NCBI GenBank assembly: GCA_947494405.1
Contig: CANLWQ010000133.1
Location: forward strand, 1-5,948
Origin: Comamonadaceae bacterium
Lineage (GTDB): Bacteria > Pseudomonadota > Gammaproteobacteria > Burkholderiales > Burkholderiaceae_C
Reading direction: 5' to 3'
DNA: 5,948 nt
A program made the translations under genes and the position numbers. Shown here in pieces: positions 1-5,948 of this stretch. The notes beneath the pieces are model-generated. The model was given only the letters and a program-made list of their open reading frames with translations. It had not been told where the DNA came from and did no database searches. Every line of letters begins with the position of its first letter. The stretch's first letter is position 1.

Positions 1-1111
1 CACAGCCCGTTTCACCCAAGAGCAACAAGCTAACCGGCGTAGGCGCCAACTTGGCGGCGTGTGCAATTTGTGCGTCGAGCATGGGGTCGCCGCCCGACAA
101 GGCGCCAAGCGGCGCGGGTATCAAAACGTCTTTGTCACTTGCCGAGCTTTGTGTGGCTTTGCCCAGGGTTTTGCGCGGTGCAGAAACCTGCATAAAGAGC
201 AGCCGCTGATCGACAACAGTGGTCACAGTTTGCCGTGCATAAGCGCTTTTGAATAAGAAGCCCTCTAAATCAGTGCCGCCAATTTCCAGCAAGCTGTCGA
301 GCTTGGCGCCCAGCAAGCTGGGAACTTGATGCGTTTGAAAAAACTCCAAGGCTCGGCGGTTATGACCAACCACCTCGGCGCGCTCGTTGAGCGCCAGCAG
401 CAACTCGGGATCAACCTCCAAAAAATGGGGGGCTGCTGCCAAGCGCAAAATCCAATGGTCTGAAAATTGATTCAGAAAATAAGCGTTTTCAATTTGATGG
501 GTGTAAATGCGCACCAGCTGCAGCGCAAAGTGCTGACTTTGCTTTTGCTCGGGCGAGTGCAGTGCCGACAAATCCAGCACCGCTTGTATGGTTCCGGTGG
601 GTCCATAAATGGGGGCAGCCGTGCAGGTGAGGGGGATGTGCATGGCATCAAAATGATCGGCTTGGTGAACCGTCAAGCTCTGACCGGTAGACAAGCATGT
701 GCCCACGCCATTGGTGCCGGCAAATTGCTCGCTCCACAGCGCGCCAAGATACAAACCGGTTTTGCGCAAGCTGGCATCCATTTGCAAGTCGCCAATGAAA
801 TCCACTGTGACGCCCTTGGCATCGGTCAACAACACCACATAACCCAAACCAGACACTTGTTGGTAGAGCGCCTCTAGGCCATAGCGGGCAACCCGCATCA
901 GCCCTTCAATTTGGTCTTGGTGTTCGCGGTAACGCTCATGCGGCAAGATGATGGGCTCTTGCATGCGCGTGGGGTCGAGTTTGTGGTCACGCACACAGCG
1001 CAACCATGACTGGAGAATGACATCATCATGCGCAAGCGCGGCGTCATCAAGCGCTTGCTGGTGCGCGACTTGAATGACCTTCTCGATATGCGAGCGCTGC
1101 AAGGCATGCAT
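1..1111 (-). CDS. AcoR-like sigma-54-dependent transcriptional regulator (N-terminal part, cut by left edge)
   Basis: Regulator of the AcoR/enhancer-binding type, which senses a signal through an N-terminal region and activates sigma-54 promoters with an AAA+ ATPase. A continuous minus-strand frame of 370 codons is open to the window edge. Residues about 80-200 resemble the AcoR GAF domain: a WSEQFAGTNGVGTCLSTG stretch (W126) and a CTAAPIYGPTG...VLDLSAL ending. Residues about 233-310 (PELLLALNERAEVVGHNRRAL) look like the PAS-like linker. The AAA+ domain begins at LLLLGETGC (residues 363-370), so the window cuts inside the Walker A loop. The rest of the ATPase and any Fis-type helix-turn-helix lie outside. 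The ATG at 1111 has GGGAG about 10 bases upstream. An in-frame ATG at 1135 adds eight residues, but its GAAGG abuts the codon; an in-frame TGA (1157-1159) bars longer versions. Family assignment is firm. The inducer and target operon cannot be told, because no catabolic genes are visible. Confidence 0.9.
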   Translation of the reverse strand, partial: MHALQRSHIEKVIQVAHQQALDDAALAHDDVILQSWLRCVRDHKLDPTRMQEPIILPHERYREHQDQIEGLMRVARYGLEALYQQVSGLGYVVLLTDAKGVTVDFIGDLQMDASLRKTGLYLGALWSEQFAGTNGVGTCLSTGQSLTVHQADHFDAMHIPLTCTAAPIYGPTGTIQAVLDLSALHSPEQKQSQHFALQLVRIYTHQIENAYFLNQFSDHWILRLAAAPHFLEVDPELLLALNERAEVVGHNRRALEFFQTHQVPSLLGAKLDSLLEIGGTDLEGFLFKSAYARQTVTTVVDQRLLFMQVSAPRKTLGKATQSSASDKDVLIPAPLGALSGGDPMLDAQIAHAAKLAPTPVSLLLLGETGC

Positions 1112-1176
1112 GGATACATTGCTCCCGATGAACATCCTTCTGGAAAAGACACTTTGTCACGCAGTAGACATAGCCA

Positions 1177-1187
1177 CCCCTGAGGGG
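1177..1187. repeat. Short G/C palindrome CCCCT-G-AGGGG at the predicted regulator transcription start
   Basis: Five-base perfect arms (1177-1181 and 1183-1187) flank one central base. The site covers the start point predicted from the TTGACA/TAAATT pair and lies within the 5' leader region of the regulator gene. It could be a small operator or leader hairpin. No T-run follows on the minus strand, so a terminator for the upstream peptidase gene is unlikely. At this length a chance palindrome is quite possible. Confidence 0.25.
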
Positions 1188-1189
1188 CG

Positions 1190-1219
1190 AATTTAGTTTC
1201 TTCAGCCTTTGTGTGTCAA
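1190..1219 (-). promoter_or_regulatory. Candidate sigma-70 promoter for the AcoR-like regulator
   Basis: On the minus strand a perfect TTGACA (1214-1219) is followed after 18 bases by TAAATT (1190-1195, four of six matches to TATAAT). This places a start site near 1183, about 70 bases upstream of the regulator's start codon. It lies in the gap between the peptidase stop codon and the regulator, where a separate promoter would be expected. The -35 box is strong and the -10 box is mediocre. The call rests on sequence match and position alone. Confidence 0.45.
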
Positions 1220-1235
1220 TGCTCTTGTACCCGCC

Positions 1236-2066
1236 CTAGGGTTTGCCCGCGCGCTGATACAGCGGATTAACCTTGGGCAAATTGGCCTGTATATCTTTGA
1301 TGCGGGCGCTGCCTGAAGGATGGGTGCTGAGCCACTGCGGCGGCGCGCCTTTGTTGGCGGCATCCATTTTTTGCCAAAGTGTGACGCCTGCCTGCGGGTT
1401 GTAGCCGGCGCGCGCCGCCAATTCCATGCCCACCAAATCGGCTTCGCTTTCGTCTTCGCGACTGAATTTCAAGGTCAATAAATTCGCGCCTTGCTGGGCC
1501 ACGGCGTCGGTCAAACGCGGGTCCACGCCGAAATACGCCGAGGCCAAAGCGCCTCCAATTCTGGACAAGGTACTGGTGGCCATGCTCTTGCCCATGCGCT
1601 CGCGGGCATGTTCACGCAGAGCGTGGGCGATTTCATGCCCCATCACCATAGCGACTTCGTCGTCGGTGAGTTCGAGCTTGCTCAATATGCCGTTGTAAAA
1701 CGCAATCTTGCCGCCAGGCATGCAAAACGCATTGATCTGATCGGAGCCTATGAGGTTGACCTGCCAAGCCCAGTCTTTGGCGCGCGGGTTCCATTCATAG
1801 CTATACGGAATCAAGCGTTTGGAAATAGACCGCAGCCGCAACACTTGGGGATGGTTGTCCGGCGCCAGCGCATTTTTGTCGGCAGCTTGCTTGAGCATTT
1901 GGTTGTATTGGGTCAGAGCGCTGCCTTCGACCTCGGCGGCTGGCACGAGCTTGGTGAAATTCGACTGCTTACCTACCTCTACGCCGTCGCGGGAAAAAGC
2001 TTCCAAGCTGTAAGCGCCTGCCACGCAAAATGCACAGTGATGAAAAAAAGCACGTTTGGTCAACAT
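1236..2066 (-). CDS. M48 family zinc metallopeptidase, probably exported
   Basis: Zinc endopeptidase of the M48 family; related bacterial proteins act in the periplasm or at the outer membrane in envelope protein quality control. From the ATG at 2066 it has 276 residues. The zinc site is HEIAH (H144, E145, H148) within DDEVAMVMGHEIAHALREHA. The third ligand is probably E206 in SREDESEADLVG. The family's LSTHPSGSARI motif follows at 246-256. The INAFCMPGGKIAFYNGIL block (111-128) is also typical. The N-terminus (MLTKRAFFHHCAFCVAGAYS...) resembles a weak signal peptide with no clear lipobox. The frame extends upstream to a TTG at 2132 that has GAAGG four bases before it, but those 22 extra residues would overlap the permease gene and look unlike the family. 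The 2066 ATG itself has only a weak ribosome site. The gene diverges from the AmpG-like permease, and the regulator lies about 100 bases downstream. No terminator is visible, so some read-through is possible. Confidence 0.9.
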   Translation of the reverse strand: MLTKRAFFHHCAFCVAGAYSLEAFSRDGVEVGKQSNFTKLVPAAEVEGSALTQYNQMLKQAADKNALAPDNHPQVLRLRSISKRLIPYSYEWNPRAKDWAWQVNLIGSDQINAFCMPGGKIAFYNGILSKLELTDDEVAMVMGHEIAHALREHARERMGKSMATSTLSRIGGALASAYFGVDPRLTDAVAQQGANLLTLKFSREDESEADLVGMELAARAGYNPQAGVTLWQKMDAANKGAPPQWLSTHPSGSARIKDIQANLPKVNPLYQRAGKP

Positions 2067-2103
2067 AGGTCTTGTCTTTAAAGGGGTCGCACAATACAAG
2101 GGT
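2067..2103. promoter_or_regulatory. 37-base divergent gap between peptidase and permease genes
   Basis: With starts at 2066 (-) and 2104 (+), only 37 bases separate two divergent genes. Any promoters must therefore overlap each other or extend into the opposite coding sequence. I looked on both strands for TTGACA/TATAAT pairs. I found only poor matches, such as TTGGTC at 2056-2061 with an AT-rich TTTAAA after it on the plus strand. The entry marks where the control elements must be; no specific element is claimed. Confidence 0.3.
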
Positions 2104-3438
2104 ATGAACGATAACCCAACTCCAACGATCAAGCTACCTTCGTGGCAGGACAGTTTGATGATCTACCTCAGTCCCAACAGTTTGCGCATGTTAGTTTTGG
2201 GGTTTTCTGCAGGTTTGCCACTTTTGCTGGTATTGGGCACCCTCAGTTTTCGCCTGCGCGAAGCCGGCATAGACCGCGCCACCATCGGTTTTTTAAGCTG
2301 GGTGGGTTTGGCTTATGGTTTCAAATGGGCATGGGCGCCGTTGGTCGACCGCTTGCCTCTGCCGCTGCTCACATCGCTGTTGGGTAGGCGGCGCAGTTGG
2401 TTGTTGCTGGGGCAAGCGGCGGTGATGGCCGGGATTTTGGGCATGGCGTGGAGCAACCCGCAAGAGTCGCTCACTGCCTTGGTGGGTTTTGCGCTGCTGG
2501 CGGCGTTTGGCTCGGCCACGCAAGACATTGCACTGGACGCGTTTCGGATTGAATCTGCCCAAGCGAGGTTGCAAGCGGTGCTGGCCGCAAGCTACCAAAC
2601 AGGTTATCGACTCGCCATGATTTGGGCGGGTGCCGGTGTGTTTTGGATTGCCGCACGTGCCGAGGTGGGCGACTTGCCCGCGGGCACCTACCAAGACGCG
2701 GCTTGGCGCGTGGCTTATATGACGATGGCGGCGTCGATGGCGCTGGGCATGCTGACCGTGTTGTTTTCCAAAGAGCCAGCCCTTGTGGAACTGCAGCCAG
2801 CGCGTGGCTTACGTGAATGGCTGCAAGTCGCGGTGATTGCGCCTTTTGCTGAATTCATCCATCGCTATCGCTGGCACGCAGTCTTGCTGCTGGCATTGAT
2901 TGGCACTTACCGTATCAGCGATATCGTCATGGGCATCATGGCCAACCCTTTTTATGTGGACATGGGCTACACCAAAGAAGAGGTGGCCACCGTCACCAAA
3001 CTGTATGGCGTGATCATGACTTTGGTTGGCGCTTTTGTGGGTGGCACCATGGTGCTGCGTTGGGGCGTGATGCGGGTGCTGATGCTGGGCGCGGTCTTGA
3101 GCGCACTCACCAATCTGCTGTTTGCTTGGTTGGCTATGCACGGCCATGATGTTTATGCCTTGATTGCGGTGGTTTCAGCCGACAACTTGGCCAGCGGCAT
3201 CGCTTCAGCCGCCTTCATTGCCTATTTGTCTTCACTCACCAATGTGCAGTACTCGGCCACACAGTACGCGCTCTTCAGTTCGCTGATGCTGTTGGCGCCC
3301 AAATTTTTGGCGGGATTTTCCGGTGTGGCGGTAGATGCTGCCGGCTATGCGTGGTTTTTCACGGGTACCGCCTTATTAGGTATTCCCGTGTTGTTGCTGG
3401 TGTGGTGGGCCCGTAAGTTGGGCTCTTCGGGAGATTAA
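2104..3438 (+). CDS. AmpG-like major facilitator superfamily permease
   Basis: Inner-membrane transporter of the AmpG branch of the major facilitator superfamily. AmpG itself imports anhydro-muropeptides from cell-wall turnover, but the substrate here is unproven. The 444-residue product is hydrophobic throughout, with about 12 likely membrane segments. Family landmarks include LGFSAGLPLLLVLGTLSFRLREAGIDRATIG (32-62), GLAYGFKWAWAPLVDRLPLP (68-87), GRRRSWLL (94-101), GSATQDIALDAFRIE (136-150) and LTNVQYSATQYALFSSLMLL (378-397). It is somewhat shorter than E. coli AmpG (about 490). The ATG at 2104 keeps the PSWQDSLMIYLSP segment that precedes the first membrane helix in relatives as I recall them, but AAGGG sits only one base before it. 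The ATG at 2158 has a better placed AGGA and would remove 18 residues. Betaproteobacteria can carry more than one AmpG paralogue, so I give no symbol. The gene converges on alr. Confidence 0.85.
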   Translation: MNDNPTPTIKLPSWQDSLMIYLSPNSLRMLVLGFSAGLPLLLVLGTLSFRLREAGIDRATIGFLSWVGLAYGFKWAWAPLVDRLPLPLLTSLLGRRRSWLLLGQAAVMAGILGMAWSNPQESLTALVGFALLAAFGSATQDIALDAFRIESAQARLQAVLAASYQTGYRLAMIWAGAGVFWIAARAEVGDLPAGTYQDAAWRVAYMTMAASMALGMLTVLFSKEPALVELQPARGLREWLQVAVIAPFAEFIHRYRWHAVLLLALIGTYRISDIVMGIMANPFYVDMGYTKEEVATVTKLYGVIMTLVGAFVGGTMVLRWGVMRVLMLGAVLSALTNLLFAWLAMHGHDVYALIAVVSADNLASGIASAAFIAYLSSLTNVQYSATQYALFSSLMLLAPKFLAGFSGVAVDAAGYAWFFTGTALLGIPVLLLVWWARKLGSSGD

Positions 3439-3439
3439 A

Positions 3440-3468
3440 AATTAATTGGGGTCTGACCCCAATTAATT
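3440..3468 (-). terminator. Perfect 29-base palindrome at the alr/permease junction; likely alr terminator and possible repeat element
   Basis: Two perfect 14-base arms (3440-3453 and 3455-3468) flank a single T. The core is GGGGTC-T-GACCCC, flanked on both sides by AATTAATT-type sequence. In the alr direction the hairpin runs straight into a TTTTTAAT tract, fitting an intrinsic terminator. In the permease direction no T-run follows the stem beyond its own AATTAATT, so termination that way is less sure. The alr stop codon (3463-3465) and the codon before it lie inside the right arm. The permease stop codon is one base upstream of the left arm. From memory, GGGGTC(A/T)GACCCC motifs recur between genes in many proteobacteria, so this may be a dispersed repeat used as a terminator. 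No second copy is present in this window. Confidence 0.75.
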
Positions 3469-4557
3469 GACAGAGACGGGCACGCGAGGGGCCAAGGCGC
3501 ACATCAACTCATAGCCAACAGTGCCCGCCGCCGCCGCTACTTCATCGATGCACAACACTTCGCCGGTACTGGCTTGGCCCCAAAGAGTAGCAGCAGCGCC
3601 TATGCCGGCTTGGGGTACGGGTGTTAAATCCACACACAGCATGTCAATGCTGACCCGCCCAACGGTGGTGCAAGGCTGGCCATCGATCAACACCGGCGTG
3701 CCCGTGGGCGCGTGGCGAGGATAGCCATCTGCATAGCCACAGGCCACCACAGCTATGCGCATATCGCGGGGCGCTTTGAAAACACCGCCATAGCCCACCG
3801 CGTCGCCAGTCTTCAAATCTTGGGTGGCAATGACTTGGCTGCGCAAACTCATGGCGGGACGCAAACCCCAGTGCGCTGCATCATGCAAGGGATGGTCGGG
3901 CGCGCTGCCGTACAAAGCAATACCGGGGCGCACCCAGTCGGCCGTCACCTCTGGCCTAGCACCATGGCGCAACACCGCCGCGCTGTTGGCCAAACTGCGC
4001 TCACCGGGTAAGTCGTGGCTGATGTCCTTGAACACTTGCAGTTGTGCGTCTACGCCCTGCGCGTCATCAGCATGTGCGAAGTGGGTCATCAGCGATATTT
4101 CATCCACCTGAGGCAAGGCATTCAGGCGCACCCAAGCCGAGCGAAACCGCGCTGGCGCAAATCCCAGCCGGTTCATGCCCGTATTCATTTTCAAAAAGAC
4201 CCGCTGCGCCAGCTGTGTTTTATGGCGGCTGAGCATGTCGATTTGTACCTCGTGATGCACCACATGCCACAGGTCTAGGCGCGAACACAGCTCTAAATCG
4301 CGCTGCTCAAAAACGCCTTCGAGCAACAAGACCGGGCCACGCCAATCCAAGTCGCGCAATATGTGTGCTTCTTGCAAGTCCAGCACGGCAAAACCATCGG
4401 CAGCTCGCAAGCCCTCGAACACCCGCTGTATGCCATGACCGTAAGCGTCGGCTTTGACCACTGCCCATAGCCGCGCATCGCGCGAGGTTTGTCGCACACC
4501 TGCAAGGTTGTCGCGAAGAGCTTGTGTATGGATGAGGGCTTGTATGGGACGGGCCAT
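3463..4557 (-). CDS. alr: Alanine racemase
   Basis: Cytoplasmic pyridoxal-phosphate enzyme that interconverts L- and D-alanine and supplies D-Ala for peptidoglycan. The 364-residue length is normal for the family. The PLP-binding and catalytic lysine is K35 in AVVKADAYGHG. The second catalytic residue, on the opposite face, is Y256 in GDAVGYGGVF. Other family blocks are KMNTGMNRLGF (123-133), LMTHFAHAD (156-164), NSAA (191-194), WVRPGIALYG (208-217), VACGYADGYPR (271-281) and VGRVSIDM (299-306), so the enzyme appears intact. The N-terminus MARPIQALIHTQALRDNL fits the usual start. No Shine-Dalgarno sequence precedes the ATG; the upstream bases on the coding strand are CTTCCTT. The C-terminal residue and stop codon are read from the palindrome shared with the convergent permease gene. 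It diverges from lplT. The catabolic form (dadX) cannot be excluded by sequence alone, but no dadA is adjacent. Confidence 0.96.
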   Translation of the reverse strand: MARPIQALIHTQALRDNLAGVRQTSRDARLWAVVKADAYGHGIQRVFEGLRAADGFAVLDLQEAHILRDLDWRGPVLLLEGVFEQRDLELCSRLDLWHVVHHEVQIDMLSRHKTQLAQRVFLKMNTGMNRLGFAPARFRSAWVRLNALPQVDEISLMTHFAHADDAQGVDAQLQVFKDISHDLPGERSLANSAAVLRHGARPEVTADWVRPGIALYGSAPDHPLHDAAHWGLRPAMSLRSQVIATQDLKTGDAVGYGGVFKAPRDMRIAVVACGYADGYPRHAPTGTPVLIDGQPCTTVGRVSIDMLCVDLTPVPQAGIGAAATLWGQASTGEVLCIDEVAAAAGTVGYELMCALAPRVPVSVN

Positions 4558-4690
4558 AAGGAAGATTGTCGCAGGCTCTCAAAGAGCCTAAACCGCATGA
4601 TATAACTCACAAGCACTCAGGGATTTTGTACTTCACTCCATTCTTTATGCCTTCTCACTTCAACCGCTTTCCCTGCATTACTGATTTTTT
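4558..4690. promoter_or_regulatory. Divergent control region between alr and lplT
   Basis: These 133 bases separate two divergent start codons and must hold both promoters or upstream signals. An AT-rich core carries a TATAAC on the plus strand (4601-4606) and a TATCAT on the minus strand (4597-4602). Each matches the -10 consensus at five of six positions, but neither has a recognisable -35 box 16-18 bases away. If the minus-strand box is used, the alr transcript would begin near 4590, directly before the inverted repeat at 4573-4589. The plus-strand part nearest lplT is pyrimidine-rich. I see no riboswitch-like structure and no open frame with coding character. Confidence 0.35.
4573..4589 (-). 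promoter_or_regulatory. Inverted repeat in the alr leader
   Basis: Perfect 7-base arms AGGCTCT (4573-4579) and AGAGCCT (4583-4589) flank a 3-base loop. The repeat lies 15 bases upstream of the alr ATG, where it could form a stem-loop in the alr mRNA leader or serve as a protein-binding site. No T-run follows in either direction, so it is not a typical terminator. Its closeness to the start codon, together with the missing Shine-Dalgarno sequence, suggests it could affect translation initiation; that part is inference. Confidence 0.4.
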
Positions 4691-5948
4691 ATGAAACGCG
4701 GTTTTTACACCATCATGGCGGCGCAGTTTTTCAGCTCCTTGGCTGACAACGCTTTGTTTGTGGCTGCGGTTGAGCTCATCAAGGCTGGCGGCGGCCCCGC
4801 ATGGCAGGGCGCAGCACTGGTACCCATGTTTGCTTTGTTTTATGTGGTGCTGGCGCCTTTTGTGGGCGCTTTTGCCGACTCGCGCCCCAAGGGGCAGGTG
4901 ATGTTTGTGAGCAATGGCATCAAGGTGGTGGGTTGTTTGATGATGTTGTTTGGCTCGCACCCCTTGCTGGCCTATGCCATTGTGGGCTTGGGCGCGGCGG
5001 CCTACTCGCCAGCCAAGTACGGCATCCTCACCGAGTTGCTGCCCGCCTCCTTGTTGGTCAAGGCCAATGGCTGGATCGAGGGCTTGACCATCGCCTCCAT
5101 CATCTTGGGCGTGTTGCTAGGCGGTCAGTTGGTCGGGCCCCATATTGCCGGCTTTTTACTGAGTTTTGATTTTCCGTTGCTTGACACGCCCATAGACTCT
5201 GCGCCCGAAGCAGCCATTTGTGTGTTGGTTTTTTTGTATCTTTTAGCGGCTTGGTTCAATACCCGCATTCCCGACACGGGCGTGGCCTTGATTCCCTTGC
5301 AAGCCAATCAACAACACTCGCTGCCGCGTCACCTGCTGGCCTTGGTACCCGATTTTTGGCGCTGCAATATGCTGTTGTGGCGCGACAAACTGGGACAAAT
5401 TTCTTTGGCCACCACCACCTTGTTTTGGGGCGTGAGTGGCAATTTGCGCTACATCGTTTTGGCTTGGAGCGCCGTGGCTTTGGGCTACACCACCACCCAA
5501 GCGTCTTCTTTGGTGGGCGTTATTGCGATTGGCACGGCCGCGGGCGCGGTGTTGGCATCCATGCGCACGCGCTTGAGCGACGCGCCCAGGCTGATGGGTT
5601 TGGGCATCGCCATGGGTTTGCTGGTGCTGGTGATGAACCTTATCGACAATGTGTGGGTGGCTGCGCCGTTTTTCATTTTGCTGGGCGGCTTGGGCGGCTT
5701 TTTGGTGGTGCCTATGAACGCCTTGCTGCAGCACCGTGGCCACAATCTGATGGGGGCGGGCCGCTCTATCGCGGTACAAAACTTCAATGAACAGGCTTGT
5801 ATTTTGGCCTTGGGCGGTTTGTATGCCTTGTCGTCTGCGTTTGGCTTGGGCGCTTTTACGGCCATTGTTTGTTTTGGCGTGATCGTGGCGGGCAATGTGT
5901 GGCTGATTCAGCGCTGGCATCAAAGCAACTGCATTCACCACGCCCAAG
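4691..5948 (+). CDS. lplT: Lysophospholipid transporter LplT (C-terminus cut by right edge)
   Basis: Major facilitator family flippase. In E. coli, LplT moves lysophospholipids such as lyso-PE across the inner membrane for reacylation by Aas. The frame is open for 419 codons to the edge. The N-terminus MKRGFYTIMAAQFFSSLADNAL is the family's first helix. FYVVLAPFVGAFADSRPKGQVMFVSNGIKVVGC (50-82), GAAAYSPAKYGILTELLP (101-118) and KANGWIEGLTIASIILG (124-140) follow, all diagnostic. Further blocks are FWGVSGNLRYIVLAWSAVALG (245-265) and PMNALLQHRG (341-350). The visible length already exceeds E. coli LplT (397 residues), partly through a segment near residues 157-176 (FDFPLLDTPIDSAPEA). The end is probably near, but a C-terminal fused acyltransferase, known in some relatives, cannot be excluded. 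The start is fixed by an in-frame TGA at 4682-4684 just upstream. There is no Shine-Dalgarno sequence before it, only a run of six T. An ATG at 4715 would cut into the first helix. Confidence 0.93.
   Translation, partial: MKRGFYTIMAAQFFSSLADNALFVAAVELIKAGGGPAWQGAALVPMFALFYVVLAPFVGAFADSRPKGQVMFVSNGIKVVGCLMMLFGSHPLLAYAIVGLGAAAYSPAKYGILTELLPASLLVKANGWIEGLTIASIILGVLLGGQLVGPHIAGFLLSFDFPLLDTPIDSAPEAAICVLVFLYLLAAWFNTRIPDTGVALIPLQANQQHSLPRHLLALVPDFWRCNMLLWRDKLGQISLATTTLFWGVSGNLRYIVLAWSAVALGYTTTQASSLVGVIAIGTAAGAVLASMRTRLSDAPRLMGLGIAMGLLVLVMNLIDNVWVAAPFFILLGGLGGFLVVPMNALLQHRGHNLMGAGRSIAVQNFNEQACILALGGLYALSSAFGLGAFTAIVCFGVIVAGNVWLIQRWHQSNCIHHAQ

Noticed and set aside
467..877. Plus-strand open frame of 136 codons within the AcoR-like region
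   Set aside because: It is antisense to the continuous regulator frame carrying the GAF landmarks, and its product is unlike any family I recognise.
898..1152. Minus-strand open frame of 84 codons at the start of the regulator
   Set aside because: It is a different frame from the regulator's GAF-bearing frame; its product is low-complexity (Ser, Arg, Met, Thr) and shows no domain.
1158..1176. Possible sigma-54 promoter on the minus strand (TGGC...TGC) before the regulator
   Set aside because: The GG-to-GC spacing is 11 bases instead of the strict 10, and the TTGC half is incomplete. The sigma-70-like pair at 1190-1219 explains the region better.
1491..2081. Plus-strand open frame of 196 codons opposite the M48 gene
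   Set aside because: The M48 frame on the other strand has a complete zinc site and family blocks. This product has no recognisable domain and reads as an antisense shadow.
4293..4616. Minus-strand frame of 107 codons overlapping the alr start
   Set aside because: It is out of frame with alr, which has its full catalytic machinery and a normal N-terminus at 4557.
5243..5947. Long minus-strand open frame of 234 codons opposite lplT
   Set aside because: It lies wholly antisense to the well-supported LplT frame, is rich in His, Gln, Arg and Ala, and has no recognisable domain. This is typical of an antisense shadow in GC-rich coding DNA.

Overview
The window looks like chromosomal DNA of a betaproteobacterium, most likely Burkholderiales/Comamonadaceae (Limnohabitans- or Rhodoferax-like). 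This rests on moderately high G+C coding sequence and on protein sequences that resemble that group as I remember it. No search was run, so the placement is inference. Five protein genes fill almost the whole window. I see no rRNA, tRNA, CRISPR array or transposase gene.

Left part, minus strand: the N-terminal 370 codons of an AcoR-like sigma-54-dependent regulator run off the left edge and are cut inside the Walker A motif. Upstream of it, also on the minus strand, is a complete M48 zinc metallopeptidase gene with HEIAH and ESEAD motifs. The roughly 100-base gap between them holds a fair sigma-70-type promoter reading toward the regulator.

Middle: an AmpG-like major facilitator permease gene (+) diverges from the peptidase gene across only 37 bases. 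It converges on an alanine racemase gene (alr, -). The 24-base gap between their stop codons lies mostly inside a perfect 29-base palindrome with a GGGGTC/GACCCC core. That palindrome contains the alr stop codon and is followed by a T-run in the alr direction.

Right part: alr diverges from an lplT-type lysophospholipid transporter gene (+), which runs off the right edge after 419 codons. The 133-base region between them holds a 7-bp-arm hairpin in the alr leader and -10-like AT-rich boxes.

Four of the five genes have plausible cell-envelope roles: D-alanine supply, muropeptide-type import, lysophospholipid flipping and envelope proteolysis. They lie in alternating orientations and do not form one operon. 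I found no convincing new biological system. The most unusual item is the palindrome at the alr/permease junction.
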